Positions 51,201 to 63,200 of a stretch of DNA of 64,000 nt are shown here, piece after piece. The position numbers and the translations under genes were made by a program. Source of the DNA: Endozoicomonas sp965196975 (GTDB lineage: Bacteria > Pseudomonadota > Gammaproteobacteria > Pseudomonadales > Endozoicomonadaceae); contig NZ_OZ239981.1 of assembly GCF_965196975.1 (NCBI RefSeq), positions 1,178,001 to 1,242,000 on the forward strand, in the 5' to 3' direction. Within the stretch, counting starts at the first letter, position 1; every line of letters starts with the position of its first letter. The notes under the pieces were generated by a model. The model was not told the origin of the DNA. It did no database searches and worked only from the letters and a program-made list of their open reading frames with translations.

Positions 51201-54200
51201 CTTCAGCCGTTGACAGGGTAGGAACATTGCCAGAGAAGGTAACGGTCTGGGTTGCGGTGGTGACTGTATTGGCGGTGTCGGTTTGTGTGGCGGTGATTGC
51301 CAGCTGGCCATCAGGCAGTGAATCGATATCCAGCACTTCACCTGAGAGACTCCAGGTGCCATCAACCTCAACGTTAATGGTTTCAACAGCGGTATTGTAG
51401 AGAGCGGAAACGTCATCTGCACTTAGGGTTTGATCAAAAATCTCAAGCCCGGCAGCATCTCCCAAGAAGTCACCGTTACCGAAATTGAAACTCACCTGCC
51501 AGTCAAAGTCAGATTGGGTATCTGGACCAGATGCCAGTTCAACCCCATCTACATAGAGCTTTTGCCCACCAATACTACTGCCATAGGTGTGCACAATATG
51601 ATGCCACTCACCATCATCAAAAGTTCCTGTACTCGTAATGTATTGATGGCCATTCACAGTGTCCCAGACGCTTGCCTGAACCTGACCATTAACCAGATTA
51701 ATGTAACGGTCAACACCGTACCCCTGGGATCCATCTGTTCCGTCAATTCTAAATAGAGTTGCATTACTGTCTGTGGTTTTTATCCAGAATGACACAGCAT
51801 AGTTCGTTTCAGAAACGTTCAAGTTACCGGTCAGGCTGTCATCAACGCCATCAAAATGGAGTGCCTGTCTGGAGCTGTCCTGAGATCCCTGGTTTGGACC
51901 GTCAACATAGCTGGCAGATCCGCCATTAAAGGTAACCGTACTGTCACCGTTAAGGTTGCCATTCAATGACCAGCTTGCCTGGGGGGCAGGAACCGAGTCA
52001 GCTCGCATCGTAAGTTCTACCGTAGCCCCGGGCTCACCCACGCCAGAGACAAACATGGCATTCTCTTCCGCAGCACTGATCTGGTTATCACCCATGATCG
52101 GCGTATCAATAGCCAGGGTATGAGTGGTAATCAGCTGCCCATTATTCTGCAACTGACTGATAATGCTGGCATCACTATTACCCAGAGCGGTCAGGTCAGT
52201 GTTTTCCAGAACAATATGCTGAACGACATCTCCTCCAGTGGTCCGGCTGATCTCAATAACCGTATCCTGGCCATCCAGACGGAAGTGAATAAACTGATCC
52301 AGTGCCGTTGACTCTTCACCGGTCAGGAAGGCATGAAGGTCAAGGATATCGCCACTGGCACCGACGGCAAAGTCGGTAATCCGGTCAGTGGCAGGAGTGC
52401 CGACTGAGCCTTCGTCACCCGGCTGCCAGACCAGTCGATCCCGGCCGGTCCCTGTGGTGATCGTGTCGTTATCGGCACCACCGGTAATGATATCGTTACC
52501 GCTGGAGCCAGTAATCGTGTCATTACCGGCACCCCCTTCCAGGGTATCCACTTCCGGCAGAACACCCTGCAGGCTGACATTACTGAGAATGGTGCCCTGA
52601 CCGTCATTCTGGCCAGGTACCTCGCGAATCATCAGTGTCTGACGGGTGCCATCACCGGTCAGGTTAACGGTATGGGTTGCCCAGCTGGTGCCAATACTGA
52701 CAGTCTGCACATACTGGTCGCCCCACCAGATTTCGACATCACCGGAACTGGCCAGGCGGGTATAGGCTTCAAACGACAGAGTATAGGTTTCACCATTGAG
52801 GGTATCCACCTGCTGATAGATGGCATCGACATCGGTGTTATTGCCATCCAGTTCAAGTCGGGGAGTGGTGTCGGTTTTGGTGGGTGCCCAGAAAGCCAGC
52901 TCGATGTTGTTTTCAGAGAAGCTATCTACATCAACACCTGAGGTGTACTGTCCTGAGGTAATACCTGTTGTATTCAGGTTCTGCCAGTTGTCCAGATCAA
53001 CTTCTTCCCATGTTGAATGAACGGTTAATACCGTATAGGAATCGAACTCACCATTTTGGATAAGGTTGCCACTGTTCCCTGAGTTATCAGGCAGTAGTCC
53101 GGACAAACTTACGTTGTTGATGATAGGACCACCGCCGCCGTTCTCTCGGAGCATCAGGCTCTGTTCCGTACCGTCTCCGGTGACCGTCAATGAGAAGGTT
53201 TGCCAGTCTGAGCTGGCTGTAAATGTAGTGACATAAAAACCATCCCACCATACTTCAACATCTGGGTTGGCGACACCCTCCCGGCCTACCGTTTCGAATT
53301 CCAGTGTGTAAGTGGCGCCGTCTACCGTTGTTACTTTCTGCATGAGGGAGTCGGCATCACCGGCAAAGTCCAGTTCAACTCTTGGTGTATTGTCAGTATT
53401 GGTCAGTAGCGCGCTGGCATTCCAGGACTCTGCTTCAATCTGAGGCAGCAGTGTTGCATCGACGGTTTCACTGGTATTAATGATCGAAGCCGTATTCACG
53501 GCTTTCCAGTCATTGAGAATCACATCGCGATAGTTGCCATGATCAGTAACAGTCGTAAAGTTATTAAACTCCGTGTTTTCCAGCAGTTCATCATACCGGC
53601 CACCGGTATTGAGTTGGTTGCCCTGGATAATGTCATCACCAGCACCGCCGCTGATCTGGTCGCTGCCGGCACCACCCTCCATCAGGTCGATACCAGTACC
53701 ACCGGTGAGTGTGTTGTCCTCACCGTCGCCACGACCGACTGTGGCATTGTACTCGGTGAGCTGACTGTTGTTTCCACCACCATCGGTGGAGGTCACCCGG
53801 ATAGTAAGAGGGTCGCCATTATTTAAGGTGACGGGGGGGGTAAAGCTCCAAGTACCATCACTGGCTACAGTAGCACTGTAGTTAATGCTGTTAATGGTGA
53901 AGTTCAGGGTGGTATCGGGCTGGCCGGTGCCGGTAATGACCGACTGAAAGTCATTATTTAAACGAACAGCGCTGATTTCTGGTGCCACTGGTGGCAGATC
54001 ATTTACGGCAATGGTCAGGCTGCGGGTGATGGAGAGACCGCCATTATCGGAAGCCGTAATATCCAGGCTGATGGAGGTTTCTGTATCGGCATTGATGGTT
54101 TCTCCGGCTTTCAGCTTGAGAATGCCATTCTCTATCGTAAATCGGTTGTCACTGAGGGTGTAGTTGTGCGTGCCAAATGCTCCCTCTGGGGAATCGGGGT

Positions 54201-57200
54201 CAATGATGTACACGGGGCCAACTTCAGCACCGTCCTGCCACTCATCAATACGGGCTTCGCCCTGGTAGAGGGAGGCGATTTGAGTGGCGGTCAGTCCCTG
54301 GTTGTAGACCTGTACGCTGGCTATTTCGCCTTCAAAATACTGGTTGCCAGAAGGGTATGCCGTATAGCCAAGACTGATTGAAGTCTGGCTGGTAAAGTTG
54401 GACACGTCGGATGATCCAGAGGCTACTTCTACCCCATCAACGTAAATTTTCTGGCCATTAGCACTGCCACCGAAGGTGTGCACGACCTGGTGCCATTCAC
54501 CGTCATTAAAGGTATCTGTAGATGTAATAATTTCGCCAGACGACCATAGACGCCCTCTTAACTGGCCGTTTTCCAGCCACAGGTTACGGTCATGGCCGCC
54601 ACCGTCCACCTGGAAAATGCCGCCATTGGCTGAGTCTGTCTTAAACCAGAGGGTAACGGCATAACTGGTTTCGGACACATTCAATGATGCCGTAAAGTGA
54701 TCATTACTGCCGTCAAACTGCAGTGCTGAGCCTGCAGCGCCACCGGGGCCATCAACATAGACCGGTGAACCTCCACTGAATGAACCATTCACGGAACCAG
54801 CGTCGTCATTCAGGTTACTCCGTAACTCCCAGGAAGCCTGTGGCGTTGGCAGATCCACCGCATTGCTGAAGGGCAGTAATATATCGGTTGGTAGCTCATT
54901 GATATCCGCCACTTTAATGGTGACCGGCTTGACGTTCTGGGCACTGTTGCCGTTGTTGTCGGTCAAAGTAACGGTCAGGTCGTAGCGATTCTCAGTTTCG
55001 AAATCCAGGGTGATGTTCTGGTTAACATGAAGTTCAGGCTGACCGTTGTTATTGATGATGGTGAACTTGTCGGCATCGGCTCCGGACAGCGTGAGCTGGG
55101 TATCCACCGTGTCACCAGCGGTAACATTGATATCCGCCACTTTAACGGATCCATCACCGGTATAGGTCATCTCGGCAATGGTGTCAGTCGAGAGCTCCAT
55201 GTTCAGTAACAGGATGTCGGTATCAATGGAGGTGCTATACGTGTTGCTGTCAGATGCGCCAGAGTAGGCACTGGCCAGAGTAGCAGAGAAACTCTGGCCC
55301 AGGTTGGCAACCGCAGCGGTGGTCAACGTGCCGGTGACCGTAAAGGTGGCGGTTTCCCCTTTGAGTAGATCCACCAGAGTATCGATATTGCCAGTGCCGG
55401 AACCGGTCTGGCCATTGGAGGTGGTGTAGGTCCAGCTGGTATTTTCCAGCCCAGTCGGTGCGCTCCAGGTCATACCGGTTTCAAAGGCGTGGTTATCGCC
55501 GGTATTTTCAATGGCGAACTCCCAGCTGACCTCATCGCCGATGGCGGCATTGCCGGGTTCAACCGGGTTGGTGACGCTTAGATCCGCCGGTACCTTGACG
55601 GACACATTATCCACCCAGTGATAGTTGTTAGCACCTCCGGTTGCACCAGTGAAGCCGAGTTTAAATGTATCGGGTAGCGCCTGACTGGTGTTCGCACCGT
55701 AATCGTATTGATCATACAGGGTTTGCCAGGAGCTCCCATTATCCCAACTCATCTCGAGCGTCAGTTTCTGCTCGGAGTCCAGGGTTAAGCGCACCTTGCG
55801 CCAGTCGTATCCATTACCATCGCCACTACTGTCAGTGGTTATATTGGTGTCATCAATACCGCCAAAAGAGCTGACCTGGTAGTGAGACAGGTAGCCATAA
55901 CCGGTTGTGCCGTTTCCACCATCGCGGATTACAACACTGTCTTTACGGTTGGTTGAGTCCCCGGCAAAATTACCATACTCATCAAAGCCTATGCCCATGT
56001 AGGCCCCAGACAGACCATTGGTGCCTGTTCCACTGTAGGGGGAGTATCCCATTCCCCCACCAGAGGCACCTGCAGTAACCGTAGATTGACTGCCATCTGC
56101 CAGGAAGAACAGCATCCCATCCGCGGCCGTTCCACCCCCAGCGAAGTAATCGAACTCGACCTGTATTCCGAGTGAAGATGAAAAAGGCGTGTTTAAAACA
56201 GAAAATCCTGTTTCGTAATCGCTGAGCCCCGTTAACTGCAATAACCCCCCGTCGGTAGCACCGGTAACACTGGACTGGTGTACGGCATCGTCCTGGATGC
56301 TCCAGTCCGATGGTGAAGTCGTGAAGTCTTCTTCAATCGGGAAGGGCAGCTGGGCTACATTCAGATTAACAGTATGGGAGTCGGTTTTGGTGCCATCGAC
56401 GCCTGTCGTATTGTTCAGATCGCTGGTGGTAATAGTCAGAGTGTCACCAGTAGCATCGCTGTCTGGTGTGTAGGCCAGACCTTCCAATGCCTTCTGAACA
56501 GGACCCTCGAGGTTAATATGATCAGGCTCCAGTGCCTTGTTATAAACGCGGAAGTTATCGAGGTTTTCTGCAAATGGCTGAGTACCCAGCTGATAGTTAC
56601 CAACCGCCTCAATATCCGTGGTGATCTGGTAGTTAGAGGTACCTACATGCTCATTATCAAGATAGAAGTAGGTTTTACCACCTTTACCGACGGCGGTGAG
56701 GTTATGCCAGCTGTTATTATCAATACCGGTAATCACATAACCGGAGCTATGGAAGGCCGTGCCATTGTCGGCAAAAACACCCAGTAAGCCGGTGGACTGC
56801 TGAATAATAATATGATGACCAGATGCATCGGCCCGGGTCAGTGTATTCCAGGTGTTGCCAGAGAACAGGCCTTTAAAGTCGGCAGAAATGGTCCACTCAC
56901 TGGCCAGATCAAAAGGCTGATCAAAGTTAATCACATCGCTGTTGCTGTCAAAACCGGCTACGCTACCCTGCTCACTATCATGGATAATATCAACGCTTGT
57001 GAATGTGGTAGTGATGTCATGTTCTGTATCAATATTGGGGTTGGCCTGGTCAGAGAAGAACAGGTGGAAATCATCCTGGTCTGCACCGATAGCAGTATCA
57101 AGATTGAGTTGAGGAACAACAGCAGAGTCATAAATTCTGATGTCATCCAGATACTCAGCAAACCGGTTATTATACTCGGGGTAACTGCCAAAACCGATAA

Positions 57201-60200
57201 TATCACTGCTTGCCTGAGTATTGACTGTTCCTACATGGTCTCCATCAATGTAAAAGTATGTTTTATCATCTAAGCCAACTGCAGTAATGGTATGCCATCC
57301 CTCTTCCAGTCCAGAAAGTGAATGACCGCTAGAGTGAAAGCTGTTACTGAATAAGCCAAGTTCACCATTTCTTATTGCAACATGGTGATTATGATTCAAT
57401 CCTAAAGTGAGGTTTCCATCCCCTGATAGTCGGACTCCATTAAACTTAGCGCTTATTGTCCATTCACTGGCAAGAGAGTACGGAGTGTCAAGATTAATAA
57501 TGCTGTTTTCTTGTACTAGATGAATAACACCTCCTTGTGCAGGATCAGATGTTCTGGTTGCACCATTACTTAAATTACCAGTAATTTCAGTGCGCTTATC
57601 CAGAACTGGCTCAATTGCATCCCGGAAATTGAAATTCAGGTCTGCCTGGGGTTCAGTACCTTGAGTCAGGCGCCCCCTGATGGTCATGGACGATTCGCCA
57701 TTACCACCACTGATAAACTCAAGCCCTTCGGTATTACCCAGGAACAGTTTGCCACTATTGACGGACAATGAAATTTCCATGATATCGGAACCGATATCAT
57801 CATCTTCTACGTATACACCGTTGATAGGATTAAGCGACAATGTTGAGGTATCTTTGCTGTCCGGTGCGGTAATATCAGGTACATCGTTAACTGCTTCCAC
57901 CACAATACGGGCCGATTTGCTCTGAGTTCCACCATCCTGGTATTGATAGGAAAGCAGGCCAATATCAGACACATTGTCATACTCTTTTGGAGCATCATAG
58001 AGCAGACCTTCCAGTTCGGTATTGGTCAGAACATCATTAACGTTGACAGTCGTACCATCCGCTTTTTTGATGGTTCCCAGGTTGGGCAGCGAGGTGATGG
58101 TGTAACTGGTAATACCTGCTTCAGCGGCCAGATTGACGGCATTATTTTCAGACCCTTCCAGTACTTTGGCATTACCAACCTGCATGGAGAACGTATCGGA
58201 AGCCATCAGGCCATTGCCATCCGTTACCGTGACCGTAATGGTATGGTCGCCGACTTCTGTGGCGCTCGGTGTGCCGGCAATGGTTCGGGTTATCGGGTTA
58301 AAGACCAGACCCGATGGCATACCGGCAACAGCATAGGAGAGGCTGTCGCCAACATCCTGATCCTTAAAGGCATTGACCGGAATCTGATAAGAGAACTGAT
58401 TGCCGACACTGGCGGTAATACCTGAAGACTGGTTCTGTAACCCCTGGTCCAGCTCCGGTGCTTCATTGACGTTGGCAACATTGATGGCAATGGAAGCACT
58501 CTGGCTGTCACCCTGCCCATCCTGAACCTGAATCGTCAGGTTATAAACGTCTTTGGCTTCATGGTTAAGGGCATTCACTACCGAAATGTCACCGGTGGTT
58601 TCATTGATGGCAAAACGTCCTTCATCATTACCTGAAAGAATGGCGTAGGTGAGCGCATCACCGGCATCCACATCCTGGGCGACTAACCGACCCACAGTCA
58701 CGCTGCCATCGGTGGCGGTATTTTCGTTGACCGTAAAGCTCTGGGTACTGATCTCTGGAGGTTCATTGAGGTTACCGATGTTGAGCGTAAAGGTTTCGTT
58801 ATAAGAGAGACCGGTGTTGTTGTCATCGGTGGTGGTAACCGTGATGTCCAGTGTGCTGCCATCGGCTTCAAAGTTGAGAGACTGTCCATCTCTGAGTTTC
58901 AGCTGACCATTGACCACTTCAAAGCGGCTGTCGCTGACGGTGTATTCATGGACACCAAAGGACTCGGTACTGGCATCCGGGTCGGTGGTGGTCAGCGTAC
59001 CGATCACCGCACCCACGGCATTTTCAGCAATAAACGTGTTGCTCAGTGATATATCGGAAGGTGCATCGTTGATGGATGTCACATCAAAGGTGATGGTTTG
59101 GGCAGTACTGCTCAGGCTGCCATCACTGACAGTAAAACCAAAACTGCTGTAGCCGGTACCATTGGCGTGTTCATCAGGCACAAATACCAGATTAGCCACA
59201 TCCGCTTCAGTAATCACATCATTGATACTGACGGACTTCACTCCTTCAGGAGCGGCAGGGTTGGCAGTGGGTGTCAATGCAGAATTGTATACCTTGAAAT
59301 CATCAATAAACTCTGCGAAAGGATCAAATAAGCTAGGAGCTCCACCTATTGAAGAAATCCCACTTGTTACCTGAAAGTTACTGGTTCCAACAAATAGACC
59401 ATTAATATAAAAACCAGTCTCATTGTTTTCTCCCACAGCAGTTAGAGTGTGCCAGTTTGAATCAAGGTCAGTAACGATATAACCTGATCCATAGAATGCC
59501 CCATCACTGCTGCCCAGCTCGACTAAATCTCCAGTGCTGTCAGCATCTGGGTATCGTTCAAATACACCAAGCTCACCATTGCTGTTGATGGCTATATGTC
59601 CATCTCCAAAGCCACTGCTTCTGGTTAACAGGCTGACCTGATTATCATCTATCGGATCAGGGTTTTTAAAGCGGACATTAATTGACCATTCACTTCCAGT
59701 AGAGTATTCAGTGTCTAGCGTAATATAGTCATCAGTATCATCAAATCTTAATACAGAGCCTTGTTCGGGGTCATTTTGCCACTCTACACCAGAGCGTATA
59801 GTTCCATGGATATTATTAGTGGTGTCATTCACCGGATCACTTGAGTCACTGAATGCAAAATCCATAACTGGATCTATCTGTTGATACAAGCTGCCGGCTG
59901 TAGGCAGGCTGGTGATGGTGATGGATTGAAGCGTGTCACCGGTATCAACATCACTGAAGCCAAACTCCGCTGCTGTAAAGGTATGAGCCGTGTCCTCATT
60001 AATGGTCAGCGTGTTGTCTGCCGCAGTTGGGGCATCATTGACCGGTTGGATATGGACATTAATGGTCTGTGTGGTGACTTCTGAGTTTCCGGTGGCTGAT
60101 TCAGTGGCTGTTGCCAAGGCGGTAACGGTAAAGTCTGTGTTGTAGTTGTCGGACGCCGTGAGTGTCAGGTTGTTTGGATTCCATGAACTGACATCGATGG

Positions 60201-63200
60201 AGGCACCTGTAGAGGTCACTGTGTTGGTGCCATCAGTTAATACCATACCGCTGGGAATGCCAGCTAATTCAATTGCCAGTGTTTCTGAACCATCAGCATC
60301 GGGAGTAGCTATCGCCAGATCTAAAGCGATGGGCTGATCTTCTGGTATGGATACCGTCGGTGTAAAGCCTGCATTGTTGGCAGCCAGTGGCATCAGGCTG
60401 ATGTTATCTATGGCAAGGTCAGTGGAACCCCTGTCGCCTGAACTGGTATCAGAAATGCGCAAGGTGGCGTTGCCGGCAGTGGTTGTTGTGAAACTGGCAT
60501 TAAGGGTTTGAACGATATCCGTACTGGTGGAGATCGATTGAGAGAACAATATAGTGCCAGAAGCTTCGTCTATGACTTCGATAAGGGCTGATTCCAGCAG
60601 AGCAACGCCAATACGGTAGTAATCCAGTGACAGGGTGTAGTTCAGGTTATTATTCAGGTAAATCGGCTGCTCGGCCACACCATCACTGGCAGCAGAGGCT
60701 GCTCCAAACTGTAGGTGTCCTAACGTGGCATCTACCGCTCCTGTTGTCGTCCAGCCGGTTGCCGTTGCCAGATCACCGTTATTGATAACTTCTGTATCAA
60801 TAATATTGTTATTGAGTGTAATGGTTGCCGTGTCTGTGACTGGGGTAATATCGAAGGTAATACTTTGTGGTGTACTGCTGGCCGTGCCATCACTGACGGT
60901 AAAGCCAATAGCGGCACTGCTGGTTCCGCTGATGTGTGATGCCGGTGTGTACACCAGGTTGGGGATATCTGCTGTGGTGATTTCCTGATTTTCAGTGACG
61001 GCAACGCCGTTCAGCGTCAGGTTTCCGGATGCCGGTAGTGAGGTGATGGTAATGGATTGCAGGGTATCGCCCGTATCCAGGTCGCTGAAACCAAACTCGG
61101 ATGCTGCAAATGTGTGGGCAGTGTCTTCATTAATCGTCATTGTGTTGTCTGTCGCGGTTGGAGCATCATTGACCGACTGAATATGGACATTAATCAGCTG
61201 CGAGGTTACTTCACTGTTACTGGTTGCTGTCTCAGTTGCTGTTGCTGTAACGGTAAAGCTGAAATCATCGTGGCTGTTGGCGGCGGTGGTGAGTGTCAGG
61301 CTGCCCAGTGTCCAGCTGCTGACATCAATAGCGGCTCCTGTTGATGTGATCGTATTGACGCCATCCGAAATCTGAACGCCGGCAGGTAAACCTGTCAGCT
61401 GAATATCCAGTGTTTCAGATCCATCGGTATCTGCGTTCACGGTACTGAGGTCTACCGCTATGAGCTGGTCTTCCTGCGCGAATACTCCAACCCCGGTTGG
61501 GATATGGCTGTTAGCCGCACTGACCGCCTGAATGGAAATATTATCGATTCGAAGGTCAACACTGTCAGTTACCGATGAGGTATCTGAGATTCGAAGTGTG
61601 ACCTCTCCACTGGCAATGCCAGTAAAGCTCAAATTCAGCGTTTGCTGAGTACCCGTATTGGTGTTAATGGTCTGACTTGCCAGTACTGTCCCTGAACCTG
61701 CATCAATCAGTTCCACCAGTCCCGACTGGGCTGTGGTCGCTCCAGATGTTGCATAGGACAGTGACAGGCTGTAATTCACATCAGGATGGGATGTGAAATT
61801 TTGCTCGGCAATACCATCATTAGGACCCTGGGCACCACTGAAACTCAACTGACCATTTAAAATACTGACAGTGTTGATTAATGACCAGTCAGAAGTTGCG
61901 GAAAAATCACCATTGGTAATGAGCTCAGAATCCAGTGCCAGACTACTGTAAACATCATTGTTGACGGATATTACCGGTGTATCAGTGACGGGGGTGACGT
62001 TGACTGAAATGGACTGAGCAGCGCTCTCGGCGGTTCCATCACTGACCTTAAAGCCAATGGTGGCATAGCTGCTGCCACTGGCATTAGCGGTTGGCGTAAA
62101 GACCAGATTGCCAAGGTCTGCTGCGGCGATACTCTGGTTGGCACTGACTGCTGAACCGTTCAAGGTCAGGCTGCCAGCAGTTGGCATTGTGGTGATCTTT
62201 ACTGACTGCAGTGTGTCACCGGCATCGATGTCGTTAAAGCCAAAGTCAGATGTCGCAAAGGTATACGACGAATCTTCATTTATGGTGACGCTGTTATCCT
62301 GTGCAGTAGGAGTATCATTCACCGGTGTTACGTTAAAGGTCATGGTGTTGGCGGTGCTGCTGGCGCTGCCATCACTGACGGTAAACTGGAAGCTGGTGTA
62401 ATCGGTGCCGTTGGCATTAGCCACGGGAGTGAAGACCAGGTTGGCAATATCGGCAGTATTAATGACCTGATTGGCGTTGACTGCCGAACCGTTGAGCTCC
62501 AGCGTTCCAGCTGTGGGTAATGAGGTTATGGTGATGGACTGCAGGCTGGCACCCGCATCAACGTCACTGAAGCCAAACTCTGTTGCCGAGAAGGTATGGA
62601 AAGCATCTTCGTTGATGGTCAGGGTATTGTCTGCACTGGTGGGGGCATCATTGACTGCCTGAACATCAAAGGAAATGCTTTTCGGTGTACTGCTGGCCGA
62701 ACCATCACTGACGGTAAACTGAAAGCTGGCATAGTTGCTGCCGTTGGCATTGTCTGCAGGACTGAATACCAGATTGGCAATATCACTGGCATTAATCACC
62801 TGATTCACACTAACGGCCGTGTTATTCAGCTTCAGGCTCCCTGCAGCAGGCAAGCTGATGATTTCGATGGACTGAAGCGTATCGCCCGGATCACTGTCGG
62901 TAAAACTGAAGTCGGTTGTCGTGAAGGTATGTGGCGTGTCTTCATTAATGCTCAGGGCATTATCCTGAGTAACTGGCGCGTCATTCAGTGATGTGACATT
63001 AAAGGTTATGGTTTTTTCGGTGCTGCTTGCGGAACCATCACTGGCCGTAAACCGGAAATCGGCATAGCCAATCCCATTTTCATTGGCAGCCGGGGTAAAG
63101 GCCAGATTAGGGATATCATTGGCAGTAATAACCTGATTAACGCTCACTGCTGCACTATTCAGGGTCAGGCTGCCAGCAGCGGGAATGCTGGTGATGGTAA

